Source: Psychrobacter sp. Cmf 22.2
GTDB lineage: Bacteria; Pseudomonadota; Gammaproteobacteria; Pseudomonadales; Moraxellaceae
Direction: 5' to 3'
DNA length: 64,000 nucleotides
Assembly: GCF_001921745.1 (NCBI RefSeq)
Contig: NZ_MRYA01000001.1
Span: 1 to 64,000 of the forward strand
Within the stretch, counting starts at the first letter, position 1. Every line of letters starts with the position of its first letter. The translations under genes were made by a program, and so were the position numbers. The notes beneath the pieces were generated by a model that did not search any database, was not told the origin of the DNA, and saw only the letters and a program-made list of their open reading frames with translations. This document shows positions 1-9,137 of this stretch, piece by piece.

Positions 1-1
1 C

Positions 2-46
2 GGCCGTACTGTAGGTGCTGGTGTTGTTGCTAGCGTAAACGACTAA
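2..46 (+). CDS. tuf: Elongation factor Tu, C-terminal end (partial)
   Basis: Only the last 14 codons and the TAA stop lie in the window. They read GRTVGAGVVASVND, matching the highly conserved EF-Tu carboxyl end (domain 3 beta-barrel). EF-Tu delivers aminoacyl-tRNA to the ribosome as a GTP complex. Its position just before tRNA-Trp and secE-nusG is the usual proteobacterial order, which supports the call despite the short stretch. Confidence 0.88.
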   Translation, partial: GRTVGAGVVASVND

Positions 47-91
47 GAGTCATTCATTCAGCTAAGACGGCTGTTTGCTATGAATTCGTTG

Positions 92-123
92 AAAAGCCAT
101 CCTGATTTAGGGTGGCTTTTTTT
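92..123 (+). terminator. Rho-independent terminator after tuf
   Basis: An 11-bp stem (AAAAGCCATCC pairing with GGGTGGCTTTT, with one G-U) closes a 7-nt loop and runs into a T tract. It lies 45 bases after the tuf stop. Confidence 0.85.
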
Positions 124-375
124 ATTATTGAATTCTGTATTGTTATAATTGATACACCCTAATAATAGCAAGATAATTATTGAATGGTTTCTATCGGTAT
201 TAAAGAGCAATTTAATTGACAGTAAGTTAATAAATCTATTTCGTTATTTGATTTTATGGCGTTATGAAGCTGTTTTATCAATAAACGCTTATTTCTTGAA
301 TTAAAATAACAAAATTTCATCTTAGAACTTGCATTCTAATAAAAATCTTGTATAATTATCAGCCTTAACACCCAT
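124..375. other. AT-rich spacer before tRNA-Trp
   Basis: This stretch between the tuf terminator and tRNA-Trp is very AT-rich and holds no plausible gene. The only element I can support is the tRNA promoter at its right end, listed separately. Confidence 0.6.
329..356 (+). promoter_or_regulatory. Sigma-70 promoter for tRNA-Trp / secE-nusG
   Basis: A -35 box TTGCAT (329-334), a 16-base spacer and a perfect -10 TATAAT (351-356) lie 20 bases before the mature tRNA 5' end. It probably starts a transcript carrying the tRNA and continuing into secE-nusG, because no terminator separates them. Confidence 0.7.
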
Positions 376-451
376 AGGCGATTGGCTCAATTGGTAGAGC
401 ATCGGTCTCCAAAACCGAGGGTTGTAGGTTCGAGTCCTACATCGCCTGCCA
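376..451 (+). tRNA. tRNA-Trp (anticodon CCA)
   Basis: A 76-base cloverleaf. The acceptor stem is AGGCGAT pairing with ATCGCCT, followed by discriminator G and an encoded CCA end. The D-arm has GGCTCAATTGGTAGAGC, the anticodon loop is CTCCAAA with anticodon CCA, and the T-arm contains GGTTCGAGTCC. A tRNA-Trp between tuf and secE is the classical gammaproteobacterial arrangement. Confidence 0.97.
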
Positions 452-502
452 TCTTATTATCACATCTTTGTTATACCTCACCATCTCCGAAGCGAGTTCT
501 TT

Positions 503-991
503 ATGAGCAACAATCAAGATAACCTCGAGACTAAGTTATCTGATGCCAAGGCGACGGCTAGCGGAATGCTGACTAAAGGTAAACATGTCTCAGCAGGTAA
601 TAAAACAACAGCTGTTGAGGTTGCTAAGACAGGTTCCATCAAAGATTTGATTTTGTGGCTTCTTGCCGCAGTAGCATTAATTGGTGCGACTTTAGTCAAC
701 CAATATTTACCTGGTTATTGGCAGCCCGCTAATGACGTTTGGGTCCGTATCGGAATTATTGCCGCGCTTGTTGTATTTGCGTTAGTGTGTTTGATATTAA
801 CCCATCAGGGACGTGCATTCAAAATATTGTTAAAAGATGCAGTAGTTGAATTGCGCCGTGTTACATGGCCAGGTAAAGACGAAACCTTTCAATACACATG
901 GCAAGTGATTGTCGTGATTGCGATTGTTGGGTTTTTTATTTGGTTGTTGGATAACTTTTTCAATTGGTTTGTCGGTATTTTTATCGGTTAA
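503..991 (+). CDS. secE: Preprotein translocase subunit SecE
   Basis: SecE is the small essential subunit of the SecYEG channel and clamps SecY in the inner membrane. The 162-residue product is somewhat longer than the 127-residue E. coli protein because of a hydrophilic N-terminus of about 45 residues. Two hydrophobic segments follow (about 48-68 and 82-102). Then comes the conserved amphipathic hinge VVELRRVTWPGKDETFQYTW and the final transmembrane helix (about 135-158). The start ATG follows a weak GCGAG-type ribosome site. It lies between tRNA-Trp and nusG, 59 bases before nusG, and is probably cotranscribed with both. Confidence 0.95.
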   Translation: MSNNQDNLETKLSDAKATASGMLTKGKHVSAGNKTTAVEVAKTGSIKDLILWLLAAVALIGATLVNQYLPGYWQPANDVWVRIGIIAALVVFALVCLILTHQGRAFKILLKDAVVELRRVTWPGKDETFQYTWQVIVVIAIVGFFIWLLDNFFNWFVGIFIG

Positions 992-1050
992 TAAGAGCGT
1001 ATTAGTTTCTTTTAACCCAAACTTTTACTCATAGCGATTAGGAGCGTGAT

Positions 1051-1581
1051 ATGCGTTGGTATATTGTCCAAGCGTTTTCAGGATATGAAAAACAAGTACA
1101 ACGCTCATTAATCGAGCGTATTAATCGTAGTGATTTCGCAGAGAACTTCGGTGACGTATTGGTTCCTACCGAAGAAGTCGTCGAGATGAAAGATGGAAAA
1201 AAACGCAAAAGTGAGCGTAAGTTTTTCCCAGGATATGTACTGATTCAGATGGAAATGAACGACAATACTTGGCATATTGTCAAAGAGTGCCCGCGTATTA
1301 TGGGCTTTGTTGGTGGTACGCCTGAGACACCTGCACCGATTACGCAAGTAGAAGCTGATCGTATTTTGAATCGTTTGAACCAAACTGAAACCAATCCACG
1401 TCCAAAAACTTTATTTGAGCCAGGTGAAGAATTATTGGTCATCGACGGACCATTTACTGACTTTAAAGGCTTGGTAGAAAAAGTAGATTACGAAAAGTCT
1501 AAGCTACAGCTAACTGTAAACGTATTTAATCGACCGACTCAGGTTGAGCTTGAGTTTAGTAAAGTTGAAAAACTAGACTAA
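1051..1581 (+). CDS. nusG: Transcription termination/antitermination protein NusG
   Basis: NusG binds RNA polymerase, lowers pausing, and links it to Rho and to the ribosome (through S10). The 176-residue length is typical. The N-terminal NGN domain starts [17 protein letters not shown] and includes [10 protein letters not shown]. The C-terminal KOW domain includes [19 protein letters not shown], about residues 127-145. The start is supported by TAGGAG eight bases upstream of the ATG. It follows secE and precedes rplK in the standard order. Confidence 0.97.
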   Translation: MRWYIVQAFSGYEKQVQRSLIERINRSDFAENFGDVLVPTEEVVEMKDGKKRKSERKFFPGYVLIQMEMNDNTWHIVKECPRIMGFVGGTPETPAPITQVEADRILNRLNQTETNPRPKTLFEPGEELLVIDGPFTDFKGLVEKVDYEKSKLQLTVNVFNRPTQVELEFSKVEKLD

Positions 1582-1673
1582 ACATAAATAAACCGGGAAG
1601 CTTTAATCATTATCTCGTTATTTTGTTAATATTTGGTATTGATTGAGCGCTATTACCCATTTAGGAGAAAATC

Positions 1674-2105
1674 ATGGCTAAGAAGATTGATGGTTACATC
1701 AAACTGCAAGTGCCTGCAGGTAAAGCAAACCCTTCACCACCAATTGGTCCAGCATTGGGTCAAAAGGGTGTGAACATTATGGCGTTCTGTAAAGAGTTCA
1801 ACGCGGCAACCTCAAACCAAGAGCCAGGTCTGCCGATTCCAACTGAAATTACAGTATATAACGACAAGTCTTTTACCTTCATTATGAAGTCGCCACCAGC
1901 TGCGTTTTTACTACGTAAAGCTGCTGGTATCGCTAAAGGCTCAGGTACCCCTAATACTGCTAAAGTCGGTAAAGTTGATCGTGCGCAGCTCGAAGAGATT
2001 GTTAAGACTAAAGATGCAGATTTGACTGCTGCTGATCTTGATGCTGCGGTTCGTACCATTGCTGGTACCGCTCGTTCAATGGGTATTACCGTGGAGGGTG
2101 TATAA
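1674..2105 (+). CDS. rplK: 50S ribosomal protein L11
   Basis: L11 forms the base of the L7/L12 stalk with 23S rRNA and is needed for RelA activation. The 143-residue product has the family N-terminus ([20 protein letters not shown]), the proline-rich hinge with [15 protein letters not shown], and a C-terminal rRNA-binding domain ending [19 protein letters not shown] site precedes the ATG. Its stop overlaps the rplA start by one base (TAATG), implying translational coupling with L1. Confidence 0.98.
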   Translation: MAKKIDGYIKLQVPAGKANPSPPIGPALGQKGVNIMAFCKEFNAATSNQEPGLPIPTEITVYNDKSFTFIMKSPPAAFLLRKAAGIAKGSGTPNTAKVGKVDRAQLEEIVKTKDADLTAADLDAAVRTIAGTARSMGITVEGV

Positions 2106-2806
2106 TGTCTAAGTTAACCAAACGTCAAAAAGAAATTCAAAGCCGTATCGATAATGAAAAACAATATACTATCGAAGAAGCGGTACAAATCTTAAATGAT
2201 TTGCCAGCGTTAAAGTTTAAAGAATCTATCGATATCGCAGTAAACTTAGGTGTTGATCCACGTAAATCTGATCAAGTAGTACGTGGTGCAACTAACCTAC
2301 CTGCTGGTACTGGTAAAACCAAACGCGTTGCTGTATTTGCTCAAGGCGCTGCTGCTGAAGCCGCTAAAGAAGCTGGTGCTGACATCGTTGGTTTTGAAGA
2401 CCTAGCAGAACAGATCAAAGCCGGTAACATGGATTTTGACGTCGTTATCGCGGCTCCTGATGCTATGCGCGTTGTTGGTCAATTAGGTACCATCCTAGGT
2501 CCACGCGGTCTAATGCCTAACCCAAAAGTCGGTACGGTAACGCCAAACGTTGCTGAAGCAGTGACAAACGCTAAGGCGGGTCAAGCACAGTACCGTGTTG
2601 ATAAAGCAGGTATTATTCATACGACTATTGGTCAGGTTGGTTTTACTGCTGAGCAAATTATGCAAAATGCTCAAGCTTTATTATCTGACCTAAAACGCGC
2701 TAAACCTGCTACATCTAAAGGTACTTTCATTAAGAAAATTACCTTGTCTAGTACTATGGGCCCAGGTCTTACAATTGATCCTGTTCCTTATCGCGTTGCT
2801 AAGTAA
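2105..2806 (+). CDS. rplA: 50S ribosomal protein L1
   Basis: L1 binds 23S rRNA at the mobile L1 stalk and in many bacteria represses its own rplKA mRNA. The 233-residue length is normal. The L1 signature is visible in [20 protein letters not shown], followed by KVGTV. The ATG shares its first base with the last base of the rplK stop. A long structured spacer follows before rplJ, so L11/L1 and L10/L12 appear to be separate regulatory units, as in E. coli. Confidence 0.98.
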   Translation: MSKLTKRQKEIQSRIDNEKQYTIEEAVQILNDLPALKFKESIDIAVNLGVDPRKSDQVVRGATNLPAGTGKTKRVAVFAQGAAAEAAKEAGADIVGFEDLAEQIKAGNMDFDVVIAAPDAMRVVGQLGTILGPRGLMPNPKVGTVTPNVAEAVTNAKAGQAQYRVDKAGIIHTTIGQVGFTAEQIMQNAQALLSDLKRAKPATSKGTFIKKITLSSTMGPGLTIDPVPYRVAK

Positions 2807-2860
2807 GTACTATTTCATAAATTTGAGTAATTAGTACCAATCATTTTAAAGAATTAGGTC

Positions 2861-3015
2861 AGCGTAGCAGTCGCTACGCTGTCTAAGACCGTAGGTAGAG
2901 AGCAGTTTAAAAGTACTCATTGCTGATTTTTTAAATCATTATTGTAACCGATAAGCTGCTTTTGTTAATCGATGACAGATGAAAATCTTAATTGTCCTAC
3001 GCAGACGGTGACCCA
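2861..3015 (+). ncRNA. Ribosomal protein L10 leader (autoregulatory mRNA element)
   Basis: The 379-base rplA-rplJ spacer contains a perfect 8-bp hairpin (AGCGTAGC 2861-2868 / GCTACGCT 2873-2880). After it, CGTAGG (2890-2895) pairs at long range with CCTACG (2996-3001). The right arm continues into AGACGGTGACCC, a kink-turn-like end typical of L10 leaders. In such leaders the L10(L12)4 complex binds and represses rplJL translation. The pairings are seen directly; family membership and the exact edges are inferred. Confidence 0.7.
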
Positions 3016-3185
3016 CCCAGTTGTTGATAAGAGCCGATAGGGCAACCTATTACTTGATGTCATTCTGATAACGGTGCCGTAATCAGTCGTTATGAGTAAA
3101 CTCTATTTTTAGGATTTATGAATAACGTGTCGTATCAAGTCAATCTTAGCATCAACGAGATTGATAAGATTAAAGGAGTCAACTT

Positions 3186-3713
3186 ATGGCATTAACGCTA
3201 GAACAAAAACAACAAGTTGTGGCTGAAGTGTCTGAAGTTGCTGCTAATGCTTACTCAGCAGTAGCTGCCGAATATCACGGTATTGGTGTTGCAAAGCTTA
3301 CTCAGCTGCGCCAGCAAGCTCGTGAAAAAGGCGTCGTTTTAAAAGTGGTAAAAAATACCCTAGCAAAACGCGCTTTTGAAGGCACTAAGTTTGAGAGCAT
3401 GTCAGACCGTATGACTGGTCCACTACTTTTGGCTTTCTCTATGGAAGACTTGGGATCTGCAGCTAGAGTCGTTTTCGACTTTAGTAAAGAGAACAAAGCT
3501 TTAGAGACCAAATTGGTATCAGTCGGTGGTGAAGTTTATGGTCCAGAAGAGCTAGAGCGCGTATCGAAGCTGCCAACTCGCGACGAAGCAATCTCTATCT
3601 TGATGGCTACTATGAATGCACCAGTGACCAAGCTTGTCCAGACTATGAACGCTGTTCCTGGCAAGTTCGTTCGCACTGTAGCGGCAATCAAAGACGCAAA
3701 AGAAGCTGCTTAA
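3186..3713 (+). CDS. rplJ: 50S ribosomal protein L10
   Basis: L10 anchors the L7/L12 dimers to the ribosomal stalk. The 175-residue product starts MALTLEQKQQVVAEVSEVA and carries the family core with LRQQAREKGVVLKVVKNTLA. The C-terminal helix that binds L12 dimers ends IKDAKEAA. An AAGGAG site lies 7 bases before the ATG. It sits directly below the L10-type leader, so it is likely autoregulated together with rplL. Confidence 0.97.
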   Translation: MALTLEQKQQVVAEVSEVAANAYSAVAAEYHGIGVAKLTQLRQQAREKGVVLKVVKNTLAKRAFEGTKFESMSDRMTGPLLLAFSMEDLGSAARVVFDFSKENKALETKLVSVGGEVYGPEELERVSKLPTRDEAISILMATMNAPVTKLVQTMNAVPGKFVRTVAAIKDAKEAA

Positions 3714-3839
3714 TTGCTTGTTTTAACGTAACTTTGACATCGCTGATTGTACTTTATTGCCATACCTATTTTGAAATTTGGCAAGCAGTCAGATCGATAT
3801 TGAAATCAATTAAATTTTATCAGATAACGGAGAGTTCTC

Positions 3840-4214
3840 ATGGCACTATCTAAAGAAGATGTGTTAAACGCAATCGCTGAAATGTCAGTAATGGATATCG
3901 TTGAGTTAATCAGCGACATGGAAGAGAAATTCGGCGTAACTGCTGCTGTAGCTGCTGCTGCACCTGCTGCTGCTGCTGAAGGTGGCGCTGCTGCTGAAGA
4001 AAAAGACGAATTTGACGTTGTTCTTGCTAGCTTTGGTGAGAAGAAAGTTGGCGTAATTAAAGCCGTTCGTGAAGCGACTGGCCTTGGTCTAAAAGAAGCG
4101 AAAGATTTAGTTGAGAGTGCTCCAGCTCCAATTAAAGAAGGCGCATCTAAAGATGAAGCTGAAGAGTTGAAAAAGAAACTTGAAGAAGCTGGCGCTACTG
4201 TTGAACTAAAATAA
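3840..4214 (+). CDS. rplL: 50S ribosomal protein L7/L12
   Basis: L7/L12 is the multicopy stalk protein that recruits and stimulates translational GTPases. The 124-residue product has an N-terminal dimerisation domain, an alanine-rich flexible hinge (about residues 37-53) and the conserved C-terminal domain with [28 protein letters not shown] site precedes the ATG. Its own ribosome site and a terminator-like hairpin downstream fit the need for several-fold more L12 than L10 and RNA polymerase subunits. Confidence 0.98.
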   Translation: MALSKEDVLNAIAEMSVMDIVELISDMEEKFGVTAAVAAAAPAAAAEGGAAAEEKDEFDVVLASFGEKKVGVIKAVREATGLGLKEAKDLVESAPAPIKEGASKDEAEELKKKLEEAGATVELK

Positions 4215-4230
4215 GTTCAACGCGTTACGA

Positions 4231-4269
4231 AAAAAAGCTGGTGATGCCTTGCATCATCAGCTTTTTTTT
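4231..4269 (+). terminator. First terminator/attenuator after rplL
   Basis: AAAAAAGCTGGTGATG pairs with CATCATCAGCTTTTTT (one G-U) around a 5-nt loop and ends in eight T residues. Because rpoBC still need transcription, this probably works as a partial attenuator. Confidence 0.8.
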
Positions 4270-4398
4270 ATTATAATTCGTAGCTTGACCTTTTGTGTCT
4301 GCCAATATACGTACGCATTAATGCGGTGGATACCTATCAAAAGGACACACGATATACATGTACGCAAACACGCCAGTTTTTGAAGTTAGTTAACGTAA

Positions 4399-4430
4399 GC
4401 TAAATGTCGTTAGACGTTTGGCATTTTTTT
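4399..4430 (+). terminator. Second terminator-like hairpin upstream of rpoB
   Basis: GCTAAATGTC (4399-4408) pairs with GACGTTTGGC (4413-4422), with two G-U pairs and a GTTA loop. One A and seven T residues follow. It is placed like an attenuator, 168 bases after the first one. Confidence 0.6.
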
Positions 4431-4714
4431 GTGCTTGTATACTTTCCTTTTATCACTAGTATTTATATTAATCCTAATTTTAATTCTAAATAGTCTAGCA
4501 TGGTTTACTACCGGTAGGTGGCTTGTAGACGGTAAGTATTAACGACGATACGTTTCATGTCATATATGTTTAATATAGCTTAAAGATAAATGCTGGCATA
4601 TCTATAAGATTGGCTATTGAAATCTTAAGTAAAAGCGCCCATATACTCGTGTTAATGTATTGAATCTATTACATTATTTTTCGTCATAATGGTTGTGTCT
4701 TAATTAGGTTAAGC

Positions 4715-4753
4715 AACTGCTCTGTTAGAAATATCAATCTATAGAGAGCAGTT
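4715..4753 (+). other. Long hairpin in the rpoB 5' leader
   Basis: AACTGCTCT (4715-4723) pairs perfectly with AGAGCAGTT (4745-4753), and an inner TAGA/TCTA pair can extend the stem. It has no adjacent long T run, so it is not a classical terminator. In E. coli the rplL-rpoB spacer holds an RNase III processing hairpin. This one could play the same part, which is inference. Confidence 0.5.
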
Positions 4754-4861
4754 TGAGTAAGAGTTTTATTTTATTATCGTTTACGTCGCTAAGTCTGCAT
4801 AGTATTTATGCAAGTTGGCCTCGCTTTTCATTTGTTTTCACGTCTACTGTAAGGACTCTCG

Positions 4862-7800
4862 ATGGCATATTCTTATACTGAAAAAAAGCGTATTCGCAAA
4901 AGTTTTGCTGAATTGCCCACTGTGATGGACATTCCATACTTACTGTCTATCCAAGTAGATTCTTACGAGCAATTTTTGCAAGAGCATAAAAAGCCAAAAG
5001 CTCGTGAGAATACTGGTTTGCAAGCTGCGTATTCCTCTATTTTCCCTATCGAAAGTCACTCTGGTAATGCAGAGTTACAATTCGTTGAGTATTACTTAGG
5101 TACGCCTGAGTTTGATGAGCGTGAATGTATTTTACGTGGTTCAACCTTTGCAGCCCCAATGCGTGTCAAGATCCGTCTAATCATCAAGGATAAAGACAGC
5201 AAAGATAAAGATAGCAAAGCGGCTATCAAAGATATTCGTGAGCAAAGCGTCTATATGGGCGAGATGCCTTTAATGACAGATAATGGTACTTTTATTATTA
5301 ACGGTACTGAACGAGTTATTGTGTCTCAGTTACATCGCTCACCTGGTGTGTTCTTTGATCATGATAAAGGTAAATCACATTCAAGCGGTAAAGTACTCTA
5401 TAACGCCCGTATTATTCCTTATCGTGGTTCGTGGCTTGACTTTGAGTTTGATGCAAAAGATTTAGTTTTTGCACGTATTGATCGTCGTCGTAAGCTACTC
5501 GCTTCTATTATTCTACGTGCATTAGGTTTAAGTACTGCTGAAATCTTAGATATATTCTTTGATAAAGTTAAAGTTTACAAAGGTGAAGAGCAATTTGAGA
5601 TTGATCTGGTCGCTGATCGCCTGCGCGGTGAAATGGCACAGTTCGATATCGTATCGCCTGAAGGTGATGTGTTAGTAGAGCAGGGTAAACGTATTAACGC
5701 TCGCCGTATTCGTCAACTTGAAGAAGCAGGTATGACCAAAATTGCTGTACCTGATGAATACTTATATGAGCGTATCTTAGCTGAAGATATTGTCATTGAT
5801 GATGAAGTGGTTGCTCATGCTAATACACCAATTGATCATGAATTATTGGTTAAATTGAGCGCTACTGATGTTAAAGAAATCAGTATCTTGTTTACCAATG
5901 ATATTGATCAAGGTAGTTATATCGCGGATACGCTACGTGCTGATAGTACCTCGACTCGTGAAGAAGCGCTTATCGAAATCTATAAAGTGATGCGTCCAGG
6001 TGAGCCACCAACAGTTGAAACTGCTGAAAAACTGTTTGAAAGCATGTTCTTCAATGCGGATCGTTATGACTTGTCAAACGTTGGTCGTATGAAGTTCAAC
6101 CGTCGTCTGGGGTTAGAGTTTGAAGATACTGATGATGCTGATACTCAACGCGCTCGTAGTGTTTTGACCAATGATGATATTGTTAATGTATTAAAAGAGC
6201 TGATTGAGATCCGTAACGGTCGCGGTGAAGTTGATGATATCGATCATTTAGGTAACCGCCGTATCCGTTCAGTGGGTGAAATGGCAGAAAACCAGTTCCG
6301 TGTTGGTTTGGTTCGTGTTGAGCGTGCAGTTAAAGAGCGTTTAAGTTCAGCTGAGTCTGATAACTTATCACCACAAGATTTGATCAACTCAAAACCAGTT
6401 GCTGCTGCGGTCAAAGAGTTCTTTGGTTCAAGCCAGTTATCACAGTTTATGGATCAAAACAATCCATTGTCTGAAGTGACGCATAAACGCCGTGTATCAG
6501 CATTAGGACCAGGTGGTCTGACGCGTGAACGTGCAGGTTTTGAAGTACGTGACGTACATGATACGCATTATGGTCGTGTTTGTCCGATTGAGACACCTGA
6601 AGGTCCAAACATTGGTCTTATCAACTCATTAGCGACCTTTGCTAAAACCAACAGCTTTGGCTTCTTAGAGACGCCTTATCGCCGTGTGGTGGATGGTAAA
6701 GTAACAGACGTTATTGAGTATTTATCAGCGATTGAAGAAGTAGGTACTGTGATTGCACAGGCTGACTCACCAGTGACTGAAGATGGTGCGTTGTCTGATG
6801 AGATGGTCAGTGTGCGTAGCTATGGTGAATTCGTGCGTATGCCGCCAGAAAAAGTGACGCATATGGATGTGTCGCCAAGTCAGGTCGTATCGGTCGCTGC
6901 TGGTTTGATTCCGTTCCTAGAGCATGATGATGCTAACCGTGCCTTGATGGGCTCAAACATGCAGCGTCAGGCAGTTCCTACGCTACGTGCTGATAAGCCG
7001 TTAGTAGGTACTGGTATGGAGCGTCACGTTGCACGTGATTCTGGTGTTTGTGTGATCGCCAAGCGTGGCGGTGTAATCGAAGACGTGGATGCTTCTCGTA
7101 TCGTAGTACGTGTCAATGAGGACGAGATGACTGCTGGTGAAGCGGGTATCGATATCTATAACTTGATCAAATACACGCGCTCTAACCAGAACACCTGTAT
7201 TAACCAACGCATCATTGTCAATCAAGGCGATGAAATTGCTTTGGGTGATATCTTGGCTGATGGTCCGTCAACGGATCTTGGTGAGTTGGCTCTAGGCCAG
7301 AACATCCGTATCGCCTTTATGCCGTGGAATGGTTATAACTTTGAGGATTCAATCTTACTATCTGAAAAAGTCGTTAAAGAAGATCGTTTTACTACGATTC
7401 ATATTCAAGAATTGACTTGTGTGGCACGTGATACCAAGCTTGGAACAGAAGAGATTACTGCTGATATTCCAAACGTAGGTGAGGCCGCTTTATCAAGTTT
7501 AGATGAAGCAGGTATTGTCTATATCGGTGCTGAAGTTGACGCAGGCGATATCCTAGTTGGTAAAGTCACACCAAAAGGTGAGACGCAGCTGACACCAGAA
7601 GAGAAGCTACTACGGGCTATCTTTGGTGAGAAAGCGGCTGATGTAAAAGATACGTCACTGCGTGTCCCAACATCAAGTAAAGGGACTGTCATCGATGTCC
7701 AAGTCTTTACCCGCGATGGCGTTGAAAAAGATGCACGCGCAAGAGCGATTGAAAAATCGCAGCTTGACAGCTACCGTAAAGATTTGAAAGAAGAGCTGCG

Positions 7801-8968
7801 TATTTTTGAAGAAGCCGCTCGTGGTCGTATTGGTAATCTATTAGATGGCCAAAAAGTCAGCGGCGGTGCTGGTCTAAAAGCTGGTACGGTTATGGCATTG
7901 GCTGATATGAAAGATATGAGCCTTGAGACTTTGCTTGATATTCAGCCAGTTGAAGAAGAAATCTCTGAGCGTCTAACGCAAATCGCTGATTACTTAGTTG
8001 ATAAGCAAAAAGACATCGATGTGAAGTTTGCAGAGAAAAAACGCAAACTAACCGCAGGTGATGATCTACAACATGGCGTACAGAAAATTGTTAAAGTATA
8101 TTTAGCAGTTAAACGCCGTATTCAGCCTGGTGATAAAATGGCTGGCCGTCACGGTAACAAAGGTGTGGTATCACGCATCATGCCAGTGGAAGATATGCCG
8201 TATGATGAACATGGCAATACCGTTGACATCGTATTGAACCCGCTTGGTGTACCATCGCGTATGAACATCGGTCAGGTACTAGAAACACACTTGGGTATGG
8301 CAGCGAAAGGCTTAGGTGATAAAATTGATGGTATGCTTAAAGCGCAAGCAGCCATGGCTGATTTACGTGATTTCTTAGACCAAATCTATAATAAGGTTGG
8401 TGGTGAAGGTGTTGATCTTGATAGCTTATCTGATGAAGATATCATGACACTAGCGGGTAATTTGCGTGAAGGTGTACCGATGGGTACAGCAGTCTTTGAC
8501 GGTGCTCATGAGCATCAAGTCAAAGACTTACTTGAGCTTGCTGGTTTGTCAAGAGATGGTCAGCAAACGCTATATGATGGTCGTACAGGTCAGAAGTTTG
8601 ATCGTAAAGTGACAGTCGGTTATATGTATATGCTCAAACTTAACCACTTGGTTGACGATAAGATGCATGCACGTTCAACGGGTTCTTACTCACTAGTGAC
8701 TCAGCAGCCATTAGGTGGTAAAGCTCAGTTTGGTGGTCAGCGCTTCGGTGAGATGGAAGTATGGGCACTAGAAGCATATGGCGCGACTTATACGCTGCAA
8801 GAGATGCTAACAGTGAAGTCAGATGATGTTGAAGGCCGTACACGCATGTATAAAAATATCGTTGATGGTGAACAGTATATGGATCCAGGTATGCCTGAAT
8901 CGTTTAACGTACTAACCAAAGAAATCAAATCACTAGGTCTTAATATTGAGTTAAAAGAGACCCACTAA
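4862..8968 (+). CDS. rpoB: DNA-directed RNA polymerase subunit beta
   Basis: This is the catalytic beta subunit of RNA polymerase. It has 1368 residues against 1342 in E. coli. Conserved blocks are present throughout, including the rifampicin-binding region at residues 522-555, where Asp531, His541 and Ser546 (E. coli 516, 526 and 531) are wild type. The C-terminal region includes [20 protein letters not shown]. Residues 110-119 carry a duplicated DKDSK made by a 15-base tandem repeat (5189-5218) in the beta lobe. AAGGA precedes the ATG by 6 bases. It is followed by rpoC. Confidence 0.99.
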   Translation: MAYSYTEKKRIRKSFAELPTVMDIPYLLSIQVDSYEQFLQEHKKPKARENTGLQAAYSSIFPIESHSGNAELQFVEYYLGTPEFDERECILRGSTFAAPMRVKIRLIIKDKDSKDKDSKAAIKDIREQSVYMGEMPLMTDNGTFIINGTERVIVSQLHRSPGVFFDHDKGKSHSSGKVLYNARIIPYRGSWLDFEFDAKDLVFARIDRRRKLLASIILRALGLSTAEILDIFFDKVKVYKGEEQFEIDLVADRLRGEMAQFDIVSPEGDVLVEQGKRINARRIRQLEEAGMTKIAVPDEYLYERILAEDIVIDDEVVAHANTPIDHELLVKLSATDVKEISILFTNDIDQGSYIADTLRADSTSTREEALIEIYKVMRPGEPPTVETAEKLFESMFFNADRYDLSNVGRMKFNRRLGLEFEDTDDADTQRARSVLTNDDIVNVLKELIEIRNGRGEVDDIDHLGNRRIRSVGEMAENQFRVGLVRVERAVKERLSSAESDNLSPQDLINSKPVAAAVKEFFGSSQLSQFMDQNNPLSEVTHKRRVSALGPGGLTRERAGFEVRDVHDTHYGRVCPIETPEGPNIGLINSLATFAKTNSFGFLETPYRRVVDGKVTDVIEYLSAIEEVGTVIAQADSPVTEDGALSDEMVSVRSYGEFVRMPPEKVTHMDVSPSQVVSVAAGLIPFLEHDDANRALMGSNMQRQAVPTLRADKPLVGTGMERHVARDSGVCVIAKRGGVIEDVDASRIVVRVNEDEMTAGEAGIDIYNLIKYTRSNQNTCINQRIIVNQGDEIALGDILADGPSTDLGELALGQNIRIAFMPWNGYNFEDSILLSEKVVKEDRFTTIHIQELTCVARDTKLGTEEITADIPNVGEAALSSLDEAGIVYIGAEVDAGDILVGKVTPKGETQLTPEEKLLRAIFGEKAADVKDTSLRVPTSSKGTVIDVQVFTRDGVEKDARARAIEKSQLDSYRKDLKEELRIFEEAARGRIGNLLDGQKVSGGAGLKAGTVMALADMKDMSLETLLDIQPVEEEISERLTQIADYLVDKQKDIDVKFAEKKRKLTAGDDLQHGVQKIVKVYLAVKRRIQPGDKMAGRHGNKGVVSRIMPVEDMPYDEHGNTVDIVLNPLGVPSRMNIGQVLETHLGMAAKGLGDKIDGMLKAQAAMADLRDFLDQIYNKVGGEGVDLDSLSDEDIMTLAGNLREGVPMGTAVFDGAHEHQVKDLLELAGLSRDGQQTLYDGRTGQKFDRKVTVGYMYMLKLNHLVDDKMHARSTGSYSLVTQQPLGGKAQFGGQRFGEMEVWALEAYGATYTLQEMLTVKSDDVEGRTRMYKNIVDGEQYMDPGMPESFNVLTKEIKSLGLNIELKETH

Positions 8969-9006
8969 GTTTAAAAGTTTTATCGATTTTAACCTTAGGT
9001 GTCACA

Positions 9007-9041
9007 CTAAAGGCAGCACGCCACATTGCTGCTGCTTTTAG
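9007..9041 (+). other. rpoB-rpoC intergenic hairpin
   Basis: CTAAAGGCAGCA pairs with TGCTGCTTTTAG over 12 bp (one G-U) around an 11-nt loop. No T tract follows, so this looks like an RNA stability or processing element rather than a terminator. Confidence 0.5.
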
Positions 9042-9137
9042 TCATTTATCTCAACCCCATTCATTGCCTTCATTCATCTTATCCGCCTTACGTTGTATAA
9101 CGCGGTCAGATGATTATAAAGATAACGGAGAAGCAAC

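Larger units (their letters stand above)
4270..4861 (+). promoter_or_regulatory. Long rplL-rpoB leader region
   Basis: About 590 bases without a plausible gene. It holds a second terminator-like hairpin and a further large hairpin (both listed). A weak promoter-like pair lies at 4285-4311 (TTGACC, 15-base spacer, TATACG). A related motif, ATATACGTACGCA (about 4305-4317) and ATATACATGTACGCA (4352-4366), occurs twice. The region likely sets the ratio of RNA polymerase to ribosomal stalk protein. Whether rpoB has its own promoter here I cannot decide. Confidence 0.5.

Noticed and set aside
4285-4311. TTGACC...TATACG as an rpoB promoter
   Set aside because: The spacer is only 15 bases and the -10 is weak; it is mentioned in the leader entry but not called as a promoter.
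6425-6526. Possible rifampicin-resistance changes in rpoB
   Set aside because: Positions equivalent to E. coli 516, 526 and 531 are all wild type.
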